A stretch of DNA of 64,000 nucleotides from RGIG3701 sp964438515. GTDB taxonomy: Bacteria > Planctomycetota > Planctomycetia > Pirellulales > Thermoguttaceae. Positions 39,803 through 48,959 of the stretch are shown here, piece after piece. The stretch lies in NCBI GenBank assembly GCA_964438515.1, contig CAYTLK010000002.1, positions 62,001-126,000 on the forward strand. Direction: 5' to 3'. The position numbers were made by a program, and so were the translations under genes. The notes below the pieces were generated by a model. It saw nothing but the letters and a program-made list of their open reading frames with translations. It searched no databases and was not told the origin of the DNA. Positions within the stretch are counted from its first letter, which is position 1. Each line of letters starts with the position of its first letter.

Positions 39803-40219
39803 TTGGCTCTCAACGTTTATGAAGGAATGTTTATTCTGGACTCTGGCCGTTTCGCCCGCGATCCGGAAGGAATTTCCGCTCAGTTGAACAAGCTGGTCGG
39901 AGAAGCTGGCGGCGAGATTCTCGTCAGTCGGCTTTGGGAAGAACGCCGTCTTGCGTATCCGATTAAAGGACAGCGCAAAGGTGTTTATTGGTTGATGTAT
40001 TTTCGTCTCGACAGTCTGAAACTTGTGGAACTGAACCGCCAGTTTGAACTGTTTGACGCGAATATTCGCAACTTGCTCATCAAAATTGATCCGCGCATTG
40101 TGGACGAACTCGTCGAGCATGCAATTGCGGGTCCCATCGCGATGCAGGACCGTCAGCTTCCCGAAATTGAAGAGGAAGAGGACGCCGTTGAAGGTGAATT
40201 CGAAGATTCTGAAGAGTGA
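39803..40219 (+). CDS. rpsF: 30S ribosomal protein S6
   Basis: 138 residues from a TTG at 39803, chosen because AGGAG lies 7 nt before it and the protein then starts ALNVYEGMFIL as S6 should. An in-frame start at 39779 would add eight unlikely residues and lacks a ribosome binding site. Features: YEGMFILDSG, LAYPIKGQRKGVYWLMYFRL and an acidic C-terminal tail (EEEEDAVEGEFEDSEE). S6 sits on the 30S platform and normally binds S18, whose gene is not in this operon. Confidence 0.95.
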   Translation: MALNVYEGMFILDSGRFARDPEGISAQLNKLVGEAGGEILVSRLWEERRLAYPIKGQRKGVYWLMYFRLDSLKLVELNRQFELFDANIRNLLIKIDPRIVDELVEHAIAGPIAMQDRQLPEIEEEEDAVEGEFEDSEE

Positions 40220-40304
40220 TTTCGTGCGTGTTGAACGTTCGTTGGAAACGATGAATAACGCATAATTTTCAACCATTCCCCATTTTTTTCAGGAGAAATT
40301 TACA

Positions 40305-40811
40305 ATGGCGAGTTACAATCGTGTGATTCTCGTAGGAAATCTGACCCGGGATCCGGATTTGCGCTACACGCCGTCAGGAATGCCGGTGTGCGAGCTTGGG
40401 TTGGCCGTGAATGATCGACGTAAAACTCCAGAAGGAGAGTGGGTGGAAGAAGCGACGTTTATCGACGTCACACTTTGGGCGAAACAGGCGGAAACCTGCA
40501 GCCAGTATCTTTCCAAAGGCGCGCAAATCCTCATTGAGGGGCGTCTGAAGATGGATCAGTGGGAGCAGGACGGCCAAAAACGCTCCAAACTCCGTGTGGT
40601 GGGTGAACGAATGCAGATGCTCGGCGGTCGTACAAACGGCGGCGGGGGCGGTGCGCCTCGTTCCAATCGGAATGATTCAGAAGCCTATGGAGGCGGATAC
40701 GACGATTCGTATTCCCAAGCTCCTCCACAGCGCGGCGGAAATCAAAACTCAAATTCAAATCCAAATTCGAATTCCGGGAATCAGGATTCCCTCGAGAACA
40801 TCCCCTTCTGA
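40305..40811 (+). CDS. ssb: Single-stranded DNA-binding protein
   Basis: 168 residues. The N-terminal OB fold is typical (SYNRVILVGNLTRDPDLRYTPSGMPVCELGLAVND, TFIDVTLWAKQAE, GAQILIEGRLK). It is followed by a Gly-rich segment, an Asn/Ser-rich segment with SNSNPNSN, and the acidic-tip equivalent SLENIPF that recruits partner proteins. It coats single-stranded DNA in replication and repair. Its place between rpsF and rplI is the usual one. Confidence 0.96.
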   Translation: MASYNRVILVGNLTRDPDLRYTPSGMPVCELGLAVNDRRKTPEGEWVEEATFIDVTLWAKQAETCSQYLSKGAQILIEGRLKMDQWEQDGQKRSKLRVVGERMQMLGGRTNGGGGGAPRSNRNDSEAYGGGYDDSYSQAPPQRGGNQNSNSNPNSNSGNQDSLENIPF

Positions 40812-41065
40812 CGTTTCCGCGTCGGTCGGGTCAAAATCCTGAATTTTGCTTTCAAACAGCGGCACAGAACGTCCTTTCTTCGGACATCTGGACGACGTTG
40901 GTAAAAAAGCTGGTGAAGCACCGCTTCATCTAACTTGTGTTTCGGCACAAGGACACCTCGTTATTGAACTTGAACAGGCTTTTCAGCTCTTCGTTCCTTC
41001 AATAATGTGCACGTTTCATTCACCTGTTGGTGAATATATTTCGTTTGAAATAGAAAGGAAAAGAG
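40812..41065 (+). promoter_or_regulatory. Hairpin-rich leader upstream of rplI
   Basis: 254 nt without a credible gene. Four hairpins occur in a row: GTCC/GGAC (40871-40885); TGAAGC/GCTTCA with a 3-nt loop (40914-40928); CTTGTGT/GCACAAG capped by a TTCG tetraloop (40934-40951); ATTCACC/GGTGAAT with a 4-nt loop (41018-41035). The last ends 30 nt before the rplI ATG. The place would normally hold rpsR; no S18-like peptide can be read in any frame. I infer a cis-regulatory RNA, perhaps bound by a ribosomal protein. Confidence 0.45.
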
Positions 41066-41608
41066 ATGCCCAACACGAAAAAACAAAAGAAAATTAAGCG
41101 TAATTCCTTCAAAATGAAGCGCCTCCCCAAGGGCGAAAACGGCGGCGTTCAGCTTCTGCTCATCCAGTCGGTCGATAACCTCGGCAAACAGGGCGAAGTG
41201 GTGGAAGTGAAACCCGGTTTTGCATACAACTATTTGGTTCCGCAAGGTCTTGCGACCGTGGCGACCGAACATCACCGACGGATGATTGAGAAGCACAAAG
41301 CGCTTCTTCTCGAAATCCACAAGGCAAAAAATGCCGAGTATCAGGCGCTGTACGAACAGCTTCAGAACGTCAGTGTTTCCATCAGTGCAAACGCAAACGA
41401 CGACGGACATCTGTACGGGTCGGTTGGTACGCCGGAAATTTTGGCCGCTTTGAAGGCTCAGGGAATTATTATTTCCGAAGATCAGATTCATCTTCCTGCT
41501 GTGCTGCGCGAAGTGGGTCTGTATTCCAATAATGTGAAGATTCACATTTCAGATGAATATGAAACGGACCTCCAGGTTTGGGTCGTTCCGGCAGCCAATT
41601 TGAAATAA
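41066..41608 (+). CDS. rplI: 50S ribosomal protein L9
   Basis: 180 residues. The N-terminal L9 domain starts after a basic extension of about 25 residues (MPNTKKQKKIKRNSFKMKRLPKGENGG), then VQLLLIQSVDNLGKQGEVVEVKPGFAYNYLVPQGLA, the long connecting helix, and the C-terminal domain (SVSISANANDDGHLYGSVGTPEIL). L9 binds 23S rRNA domain V and restrains frame slippage. AAAGGAAAAG precedes the ATG. Last gene of the operon; a strong terminator follows. The basic extension is unusual for the family. Confidence 0.95.
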   Translation: MPNTKKQKKIKRNSFKMKRLPKGENGGVQLLLIQSVDNLGKQGEVVEVKPGFAYNYLVPQGLATVATEHHRRMIEKHKALLLEIHKAKNAEYQALYEQLQNVSVSISANANDDGHLYGSVGTPEILAALKAQGIIISEDQIHLPAVLREVGLYSNNVKIHISDEYETDLQVWVVPAANLK

Positions 41609-41668
41609 TCACTGCTACAAAAAGGCTGCGAAACGTATGTTCAGTCACACGTTTCGAGGATTCTAGGA

Positions 41669-41711
41669 GTCAAAGGTTGAGTGTTTTCTACTCGGCCTTT
41701 GGCTTTTTTTT
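41669..41711 (+). terminator. Terminator of the ribosomal operon
   Basis: A 14-bp stem (41669-41682 with 41690-41703, four G-T pairs) around a 7-nt loop, followed by eight T residues. Confidence 0.85.
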
Positions 41712-41795
41712 GAAAAAATACGGAAGAGTGAAAAAAATTTTTGAGTTTTTTTGCGAAATTCTTCTAAAAAATTCGAAAAATCTCTCAAACTCCAC

Positions 41796-41823
41796 TTGAC
41801 CAATTTCCAGAGTCGGATATAGT
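41796..41823 (+). promoter_or_regulatory. secA promoter
   Basis: TTGACC (41796-41801), 16-bp spacer, TATAGT (41818-41823). Transcript start near 41830 gives an unusually long leader of about 230 nt before secA. Confidence 0.6.
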
Positions 41824-42061
41824 TATTATATTCTAATATTATTATGCTCCGCATAGTATAATAAGAGTATGTAAGATGAAAACAGATTGTTCCCGTTTTG
41901 TTTGAAATTCGGTGAGAAATTCAAACTGGAAAGTTCCGCACGCTGTGCAGCGTCCGTTTTTTGAGGACGAGGCGCGGTGAATGGTGAAACAACGGGGATG
42001 AGCGTAAAAAATACAAATAAAAACATAAAAATTAGGGTAAAACCGAACAGGATAGAACGCT

Positions 42062-45000
42062 ATGGCAGATTTGGAACGCGTTTGGGATGTTACGCAGGAT
42101 GTTTTTTCGAGCATTGGACAGGCGGTTGAACGTGGAATCACGTCCGTTTTTGGGTCTTCAAACGCTCGATATTTGAAGAAAATTCAGCCGAAAATTCAGG
42201 CGATTAATGCGTTGGAGCCGCGTTATGTTTCGATGTCCGATCAGGAGCTGCGCGAGCAGACGATCAAGTTTCGGAAACGTTTGGAGGCGGGTGAAACGCT
42301 GGATGATTTGCTCGTCGAGGCGTTTGCGGTCTGTCGAGAGGCGGGAAAACGCGTGCTGGGAATGCGTCATTACGACGTGCAGCTCATCGGCGGTGCGGTC
42401 TTGCACAGTGGTGCGATTGCGGAAATGATTACGGGTGAAGGAAAAACGCTCGTTGCGACTTTGCCGGCCTATCTCAACGCGATTTCCGGAAAAGGCGTGC
42501 ATGTAGTGACGGTGAACGACTATCTCGCCCGGCGCGATATGGAGTGGATGGGTCCGCTGTACATGTCGCTCGGACTCACGGTGGGGTCCATTCAGTCGAA
42601 CATTCCGAACGAAGATCGTCAGGCTGCGTACCGCTGCGATATTACGTACGGTACGAACAACGAGTTGGGATTCGATTATCTGCGCGACAACATGCGTCCG
42701 GCGGCGAAGAACGACTGGCGCTATCCGACGGAGCTGCAGCAGGCGCAAGGGGCGCTGAATTACGCGATCATCGATGAAGTCGATAATATTTTGATCGATG
42801 AAGCACGTACGCCGCTCATTATTTCTGGACCGGCACACGGCGACATTTCGAAGTATCGCGAGGCGGATCGGATTGCGCGTCAGCTGCAAAAAGGTGTGGA
42901 TTTCGAGGTGAATGAAAAGGAACACACGACGACGCTTACGGACGAAGGAATTCGTTCCGCCGAAAAGCTTGCGGGCGTGGAGTGTTTTTATACCGCCGGA
43001 AACATGGAGTGGCCGCACCTCATCGACAACGCGCTCAAAGCGCATCATTTGTACAAACTGGATGTGAATTACGTCATCAACGATGGTGAAGTCGTGATTG
43101 TGGATGAATTCACGGGACGATTGATGCCGGGCCGAAACTGGTCGGACGGCCTCCATCAGGCGGTGGAAGCGAAAGAAGGGGTGCAGGTTAAGCAGGAAAA
43201 TCAGACGCTCGCAACCGTTACACTTCAGAACTTTTTCAAACTGTATCCGAAAATCTGCGGAATGACCGGGACGGCAATGACCGAGGCGACGGAATTCTGG
43301 AAGATTTACAATCTCGATGTGATTGCGATTCCGCCGAACAAAAAAATGCAGCGCACCAACTTCCCCGATTTGATTTACATGACGGAAAAAGAAAAATACG
43401 ATGCCGTAGCGGGTGAGATTGAGAAAGTGAATCGCTGGGACGTCGTGGAACTCACGGACAAAGACGATCGCGAGTGGTACGGGAAAATCGTGAAGGAAAC
43501 GGACGAATACGTGGATTTTATCTTCCAGGGAGACGGCGAAAAGAAAGTGGAACGGATTCTGCGGAATCGGATTTACAGCATCCACTATGCGGGTCGACCG
43601 ATTCTGGTAGGAACCACGTCGATTGAACGCAGCGAGCACATTTCGAACATGCTGGATCAAATGGGCGTCAAGCACAACGTTTTGAACGCGAAAAACCACA
43701 CGAAAGAAGCTGAAGTGATTGCGCAGGCGGGCCGCAAAGGGATGGTGACGATTGCGACGAATATGGCGGGCCGCGGTACCGACATTATTCTGGGCGGAAA
43801 CCCGGACGCGATGGCGTGGAGCATTCTGCAGCAGAAGTATCCGACGCGTTTGGAAGTTCCGCGTGAGGAATGGGACGCACTTGTGGCGGAGATCGAACAG
43901 CAGGAACACATGAAAGAGGAAGGCGTCGAAGTCCGAAAACTGGGCGGCTTGTATGTGATTGGAACGGAACGTCACGAAGCGCGTCGTATCGACCTTCAGC
44001 TTCGCGGACGCTGCGGACGTCAGGGCGACCCAGGGTCCAGCCGATTTTATCTGTCGCTGGAAGACGATTTGATGCGTATTTTTGCGGGAGATTGGGTCAA
44101 AAGCGCTTTGACGTGGCTCGGAATGGAAAAAGGTCAAGCGATTGAAAGTCCCATGGTGACGCGCCGTGTCGAAGGGGCGCAGAAGAAGGTCGAAGAGCGA
44201 AACTTTGAAATTCGAAAGAGCCTGCTGGAATACGATGAAGTGATGGACGAACAGCGAAAGCGGACGTATCGGTACCGTCAGAACATCCTTGAAGGGGTGA
44301 ATTGCCGCGACCTTATTCTCGATATGGTGAAGACGCAGATCGCGTCGCATCTCGAGACGTACCTCGATCCGAATTACGGAGTCGATACGTTTTGCAATTG
44401 GGCGGGCGAGCAGCTCGCAACGGAACTTTCGCCCCGTCATTTCCGCAACATGAATTATGCGGAGGCCTCCAGGGAAGCGATTAATGAAGCGCTGAATATG
44501 GTGGAATCGACCGTGATGGATTTGCTTGAGGAAAACGTTTCGACGGACGTGGAAGAGGACGAGTGGAACTGGGACGCTCTGGCGACTTCCGTGAACACGC
44601 GTTGGAATTTGAATTTGCGTGAACGGGATTTGAAAGAGATTCCGCGCGACACGCTCGACAGTTTCCTCGTGGAAAAAGTCCGGGCGTTCATTCAGAAAAT
44701 CGATCTTTCGGAAGGTGCGTACGCGCTCGAACGCGGTTACGCGCTCAAAGCCGCCAGTGCGTGGCTCAAGGGAAAATTCGGGATCGACATTCCGGTCGAA
44801 CAGCTGCAAAACAAAACGCAGGCGGTACTGAAAGACGAACTGTATCAGCAGATTGAAAACGCATACATTCGGAAGGAAGTGGAATTTCCGGTTCTCGCCG
44901 GCGAATATCATTTCTCGCGCCGCGACCCGGAAGGACGTCGTGTGTACAATTTCGACGGTTTGTTCCAGTGGCTGATGGACCGATTCGGCGCAACGGTCAA

Positions 45001-45802
45001 TATGGATGAAGTCCGAAAAATGACGTACGAGGAGTTCCACGAAAAGCTGGTGCAATTCAGTACCGCAAGTTCGGAACATGAAAAGAAAGTGGTGATTGAA
45101 GTGAAGCAGCGGCTCGAAGATTTCATCGCAAAACATCAGGAAAATCGACAATTTCGGCTGGACGATGCGGATTTAGACGCTCTGAAAAAAGAAGTGTCGG
45201 ACCGTTGGGGAGTCGAGGTGCATACGGACGAGCTGAAGGGACGAAATCCCGAACAGTTCCGAATGAAAATGCTTCAGTGCATTGATGACCGATATCGGCC
45301 GGAGATGCGAAAAATGGAACGTGCGCTCGTGCTTTCGATTTTGGACGCCGCCTGGAAGGAACATCTTCTGACGATGGACCATCTGAAAAGCAGCGTCGGT
45401 TTGCGGGGTTACGCGCAGGTCGACCCGAAAGTCGAATACAAACGTGAAGGAATGCGGACGTACGACGCCATGTGGAAGTCGGTCGGCGAACGCGTTACGG
45501 ACCTCGTTTTCCGTATGGAACAGCTGGATGAACGTTTTGTCGGCTCCACATGGACGCAGCAGACGGCACATCATGAAGAGGCGCGGTCTGCCGTTACGTC
45601 GCATACTGCGGCTTCTGCGGATGCTGCGGCATCGGGAGGCGCTGGAAGTATCGGCGCGCAGCAAAAAGCGGCGATTGATGCGTCTGAAAACGAATCGAAA
45701 ATCAAAACCTTCCGAAACGTGGGTCCCAAAGTGGGGCCGAACGACCCGTGCCCCTGCGGAAGCGGAAAAAAGTACAAAAAATGCTGCGGGAAAAATCACT
45801 GA
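42062..45802 (+). CDS. secA: Protein translocase ATPase SecA
   Basis: 1,246 residues, clearly longer than the usual 850-950. It drives preproteins through SecYEG. Motifs: MITGEGKTLVATLPAYLNA (Walker A), NDYLARRDMEWMG, IIDEVDNILIDEARTPLIISGP (Walker B), GMTGTAMTEATEFWKIYNLDV, TIATNMAGRGTDIILGGNPD, LRGRCGRQGDPGSSRFYLS, and the zinc-binding SecB/ribosome tail CPCGSGKKYKKCC. Extra sequence is inserted in two places: about 460-510, before GRPILVGTTSIERSE, where a KOW-like stretch REWYGKIVKETDEYVDFIF appears, and about 880-1090 within the C-terminal scaffold region. Sequence conservation at the motor core makes the call certain. Confidence 0.98.
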   Translation: MADLERVWDVTQDVFSSIGQAVERGITSVFGSSNARYLKKIQPKIQAINALEPRYVSMSDQELREQTIKFRKRLEAGETLDDLLVEAFAVCREAGKRVLGMRHYDVQLIGGAVLHSGAIAEMITGEGKTLVATLPAYLNAISGKGVHVVTVNDYLARRDMEWMGPLYMSLGLTVGSIQSNIPNEDRQAAYRCDITYGTNNELGFDYLRDNMRPAAKNDWRYPTELQQAQGALNYAIIDEVDNILIDEARTPLIISGPAHGDISKYREADRIARQLQKGVDFEVNEKEHTTTLTDEGIRSAEKLAGVECFYTAGNMEWPHLIDNALKAHHLYKLDVNYVINDGEVVIVDEFTGRLMPGRNWSDGLHQAVEAKEGVQVKQENQTLATVTLQNFFKLYPKICGMTGTAMTEATEFWKIYNLDVIAIPPNKKMQRTNFPDLIYMTEKEKYDAVAGEIEKVNRWDVVELTDKDDREWYGKIVKETDEYVDFIFQGDGEKKVERILRNRIYSIHYAGRPILVGTTSIERSEHISNMLDQMGVKHNVLNAKNHTKEAEVIAQAGRKGMVTIATNMAGRGTDIILGGNPDAMAWSILQQKYPTRLEVPREEWDALVAEIEQQEHMKEEGVEVRKLGGLYVIGTERHEARRIDLQLRGRCGRQGDPGSSRFYLSLEDDLMRIFAGDWVKSALTWLGMEKGQAIESPMVTRRVEGAQKKVEERNFEIRKSLLEYDEVMDEQRKRTYRYRQNILEGVNCRDLILDMVKTQIASHLETYLDPNYGVDTFCNWAGEQLATELSPRHFRNMNYAEASREAINEALNMVESTVMDLLEENVSTDVEEDEWNWDALATSVNTRWNLNLRERDLKEIPRDTLDSFLVEKVRAFIQKIDLSEGAYALERGYALKAASAWLKGKFGIDIPVEQLQNKTQAVLKDELYQQIENAYIRKEVEFPVLAGEYHFSRRDPEGRRVYNFDGLFQWLMDRFGATVNMDEVRKMTYEEFHEKLVQFSTASSEHEKKVVIEVKQRLEDFIAKHQENRQFRLDDADLDALKKEVSDRWGVEVHTDELKGRNPEQFRMKMLQCIDDRYRPEMRKMERALVLSILDAAWKEHLLTMDHLKSSVGLRGYAQVDPKVEYKREGMRTYDAMWKSVGERVTDLVFRMEQLDERFVGSTWTQQTAHHEEARSAVTSHTAASADAAASGGAGSIGAQQKAAIDASENESKIKTFRNVGPKVGPNDPCPCGSGKKYKKCCGKNH

Positions 45803-45851
45803 TTCGGATAGATAGATCTTGAATCTTTAATGGTGATTGTTGTATGTTTAT

Positions 45852-45887
45852 TGGTCGTTGTGTGATTTTGCGTGACGACCATTTTTT
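45852..45887 (+). terminator. secA terminator
   Basis: TGGTCGT (45852-45858) pairs with ACGACCA (45875-45881) around a 16-nt loop, followed by six T residues. The next gene starts only 28 nt later. Confidence 0.65.
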
Positions 45888-45914
45888 ACATCTGGAAGAA
45901 AAAACAGTGAAAAG

Positions 45915-46850
45915 ATGATTTCAACTTTTTTTATTTTTATTCGCGGAATTCTGATGGGAATTGCGGATTCAATTCCCGGCGTTTCAGGCGGAACGGTCGC
46001 GATGATTGTGGGAATTTATGAACGTTTAATCGGCGCCATCAGCAGCGTCGACACGGAGTTTTTATCCCTTTTGTTTCACGGAAAGCCGATGAAAGCCCTC
46101 AAACATATGGATTTCGGCTTTCTCTTTGTGCTTATTCTTGGAATCATGGTGGGGTTGGGTGGTTTTTCCATTCTGATGACGCATCTCCTTGCGCACCATC
46201 TGCCCGTTACGTTCGCGGCCTTCATGGGAATGATTGTTGCGTCTGTAATCATATTGTTCCGTAGAATTAAGCATAAAGATGTGCTTTGTGGAGTGGCGAT
46301 TGCGGTCGGAACAGTCCTCGCGTACTACATTACGTCCCTCCCCCAGCTTGCGGGTCAGGACGGAAACCTCGGGTACATTTTTGTCTGCGGTATCATTGCG
46401 ATTTGCGCCATGATTTTGCCGGGAATTAGCGGGTCCTACATACTTTTGATTCTCGGAGAATACGCTCCGATTATTGCACGGGTCAAAAACCTTGCACAGA
46501 TGAAAACGACGCCGGAAGATTTGCTGACGCTTTGTATTTTCGGCTGCGGGTGCGTGATTGGGCTGCTTGCGTTTTCGCGGATTTTGAAATTTCTTCTGAA
46601 GCACCACCACAGTTTAACGCTGTCGATTTTGACGGGTTTTATGCTGGGTTCCATTCGGTGTTTGTGGCCGTTTCAGGAACAGGCGGGAAAGTCGTTTCGG
46701 ATGCTTTCGATTCAGGATTTTTCTTCACAGACGCAAATTTACGTACTTTGCGCCTTCCTTTCGGGACTCGTTGGGGTGCTGATTCTCGAACAGGCTGCGA
46801 CTTTTTTTGCGGGATCGGGTGAATCGGGGAAAATCGCGCAAAAAGAATAA
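45915..46850 (+). CDS. DUF368 family polyprenyl-phosphate translocase (PopT type)
   Basis: 311 residues with about eight to nine hydrophobic segments. The N-terminus has the family hallmark RGILMGIADSIPGVSGGTVAMIVGIYERLI; a second copy-like motif, MILPGISGSYILLILGEY, lies near residue 165. The DUF368 family has been shown to include undecaprenyl-phosphate translocases that recycle the lipid carrier across the cytoplasmic membrane. That matters for peptidoglycan and other envelope glycans, and the neighbouring secA is also an envelope gene. The secA terminator just upstream implies its own promoter or read-through; I see no convincing promoter. Confidence 0.85.
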   Translation: MISTFFIFIRGILMGIADSIPGVSGGTVAMIVGIYERLIGAISSVDTEFLSLLFHGKPMKALKHMDFGFLFVLILGIMVGLGGFSILMTHLLAHHLPVTFAAFMGMIVASVIILFRRIKHKDVLCGVAIAVGTVLAYYITSLPQLAGQDGNLGYIFVCGIIAICAMILPGISGSYILLILGEYAPIIARVKNLAQMKTTPEDLLTLCIFGCGCVIGLLAFSRILKFLLKHHHSLTLSILTGFMLGSIRCLWPFQEQAGKSFRMLSIQDFSSQTQIYVLCAFLSGLVGVLILEQAATFFAGSGESGKIAQKE

Positions 46851-46876
46851 TACTCTAATAGAAAAATGATGCAGTA

Positions 46877-48934
46877 ATGGAACACGCTTTTGGGAAAAAT
46901 CTGAATGACGCTCAGCTTGAAGCGACTGAATACGGCGAAGGACCGCTCCTTGTTGTGGCGGGGGCGGGAACGGGAAAAACGACGATGCTCGCTCATCGTG
47001 TCGCGCATCTGGTTGCGTCTGGAGCCGATCCGTCAAGAATTCTGCTGCTGACGTTCACGCGCCGTGCGGCTGTGGAGCTTATTAATCGTGCAAAAGCGCT
47101 GCTGGAATCGGTGGCGCGCGAGCAGGGCGTGCAGGTGAACGGAATCTGGGGCGGTACTTTTCACTCGGTTGCGACTCGGCTTCTGCGACTTTATGGAAGT
47201 TCCATCGGACTTCCCCCCAATTTCTCCATCGTTGATCGGGCGGATCAGGAAGATTTAATGAATTTGGTACGCACGGAAACGATTCAAACAACGGAATTGA
47301 AACGTTTTCCCAAAAAAGGAACGTGTGTTTCGCTCTACAGCCGCTGTGTCAATTCGAGAAGAAAACTGCTCGATATTCTTCCCATTTATTATCCGAAGCT
47401 GGAGGAATATTTGCCGGAACTTTCGAAGCTGTTTGACGCATATAGGAAACGAAAAGCGGAGGACTCGACGCTCGATTACGACGATTTGCTGCTTTCTTGG
47501 TGTGCCATGCTGAATCATCCGCAGATCGGCGCGCGAATTCGGGAGCGTTTCGACTGGATTCTGGTGGATGAATATCAAGACACAAATCAAATTCAGGCGG
47601 AAATTGTGCAAGGACTGACGCCTGAAGGGAAACGTCTGACGGTTGTGGGGGACGATGCACAGTCGATTTACTCGTTTCGGGCGGCGTCGGTGCGAAATAT
47701 TCTGGATTTTCCCAAATTTTTCCCAGGAACGAAGGTTGTGCCGCTCGAAATGAACTATCGCAGCTGCGACACGATTCTTCAAGCAACGAACCGAGTGGCC
47801 GCGCAGCTGAAAGAGCGCTATCGGAAAGATCTTTTTTCGACGCGTGACGGAGGCGTGCGTCCCACTTTCTGCCGGTGCCGCGATGAAGATCTTCAAGCAA
47901 AATATGTGGCCGACCTGGTTCTGGAACATTTCGAAAACGGAATGCAGCTGAAAGAACAGGCGGTTTTGTTTCGTTCATCGTCGCACGCGCTGCGTCTCGA
48001 AGCGGAACTGACACGCAGAAGAATTCCGTACGTAAAGTATGGGGGACTGAAATTCACGGAGTCGAGTCACGTAAAAGACCTGCTTTCTTTTCTGCGGGTC
48101 ATCGAAAATCCGCGTGATTTACCGGCTGGAATTCGTTTTTTGACGCTTCTTCCTGGAATCGGACCGAAAAAGGCGCGCCAGCTGATGGATATTTTGCGGG
48201 AGAGCGGCGGGAATTTCAACGCGTGGTCGTCGTGGACGCCGCCCAAAAACGCCTCGAACCTCTGGTTTCCGGCCGTCGCGCTGCTGAAAACGATTGCGGC
48301 GCCTGAAATGTCGCTGCAGGAACAACTTCGTCAGTCGCTGAAGTTTTACAAACCTCTTTTAGAGGATAGATGGCCGAACGACGGCGATTCTCGGCTGACG
48401 GATTTGGAACAATTGGTGGACGTTTCACAAAAATTCAAGAGTCGGCGCGAGATGCTTTCCGATTTTGTGCTGGATCCGCCGCAATCGTCCGAAGAATTTG
48501 CGGATAAACCCGACATCGACGACGATTATTTGAACCTCAGCACCATTCATTCCGCAAAAGGTCTCGAATGGAAGTCGGTTTTCATTATTCATGCGAGCGA
48601 CGGAAATATTCCTTCCGACATGAGTACGGGGCGTCCGGAGGATATTGATGAGGAACTGCGGCTGTTTTACGTCGCGATGACGCGTGCGAAAGATTATTTG
48701 TACATTACGTGCCCCATGCAGTACTTCCACATCGGACCGTCCTGGAGCGACCGCTTCAGCCGTGTGCTTCCAACGAGGTTCCTTCCGAAAGAAATTTTGG
48801 ATCAATATTTCGACCAAGACCGCTGTTACAACGATTCCGACGAAGACGAAGTTCGAAGTTTCAACGACGTCCTCACGGAAGAAGGAACGTCGCTCGAAGA
48901 ATGGATGAAAAAACAAACAGACGACTTATGGTAA
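46877..48934 (+). CDS. UvrD/Rep-family superfamily 1A DNA helicase
   Basis: 685 residues. All SF1A motifs are in order: Q-motif LNDAQLEA, Walker A GAGTGKT, Ia LTFTRRAA, II VDEYQDTN, III GDDAQSIYSFRAA, IV MNYRS, V STIHSAKGLEW and VI YVAMTRAKDYLYI. A GIGPKKARQL helix-hairpin-helix-like segment lies in the 2B region. It unwinds DNA 3' to 5' in repair or replication restart. UvrD, PcrA and Rep cannot be separated by reading alone, and the protein is slightly shorter than E. coli UvrD (720). It starts 26 nt after the DUF368 gene. It converges on the minus-strand phoU unit. Confidence 0.93.
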   Translation: MEHAFGKNLNDAQLEATEYGEGPLLVVAGAGTGKTTMLAHRVAHLVASGADPSRILLLTFTRRAAVELINRAKALLESVAREQGVQVNGIWGGTFHSVATRLLRLYGSSIGLPPNFSIVDRADQEDLMNLVRTETIQTTELKRFPKKGTCVSLYSRCVNSRRKLLDILPIYYPKLEEYLPELSKLFDAYRKRKAEDSTLDYDDLLLSWCAMLNHPQIGARIRERFDWILVDEYQDTNQIQAEIVQGLTPEGKRLTVVGDDAQSIYSFRAASVRNILDFPKFFPGTKVVPLEMNYRSCDTILQATNRVAAQLKERYRKDLFSTRDGGVRPTFCRCRDEDLQAKYVADLVLEHFENGMQLKEQAVLFRSSSHALRLEAELTRRRIPYVKYGGLKFTESSHVKDLLSFLRVIENPRDLPAGIRFLTLLPGIGPKKARQLMDILRESGGNFNAWSSWTPPKNASNLWFPAVALLKTIAAPEMSLQEQLRQSLKFYKPLLEDRWPNDGDSRLTDLEQLVDVSQKFKSRREMLSDFVLDPPQSSEEFADKPDIDDDYLNLSTIHSAKGLEWKSVFIIHASDGNIPSDMSTGRPEDIDEELRLFYVAMTRAKDYLYITCPMQYFHIGPSWSDRFSRVLPTRFLPKEILDQYFDQDRCYNDSDEDEVRSFNDVLTEEGTSLEEWMKKQTDDLW

Positions 48935-48959
48935 ACGAACGTTATTCTAAAATCGTACG

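Larger units (their letters stand above)
41609..42061. other. rplI-secA intergenic region with long secA leader
   Basis: Contains the operon terminator, the secA promoter, an imperfect AT-rich hairpin near 41838-41865 (TATGC/GCATA core), and two possible short upstream frames: a 9-codon one starting near 41876, and a 43-codon one (41998-42129) that overlaps the start of secA in another frame. Confidence 0.5.

Noticed and set aside
40846..41097. 83-codon frame between ssb and rplI, tested as a possible rpsR
   Set aside because: The peptide shares nothing with S18 and overlaps the rplI start. The region is better explained as a structured leader.
42158..45151. 997-codon open frame antisense to secA
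   Set aside because: The sense strand encodes a certain SecA. The antisense frame is Arg/His/Phe/Asn-rich without any domain, a by-product of codon bias. Similar long antisense frames lie opposite dnaE (20752-22293), the methionine/folate gene (6683-8074) and the giant protein (1630-3423).
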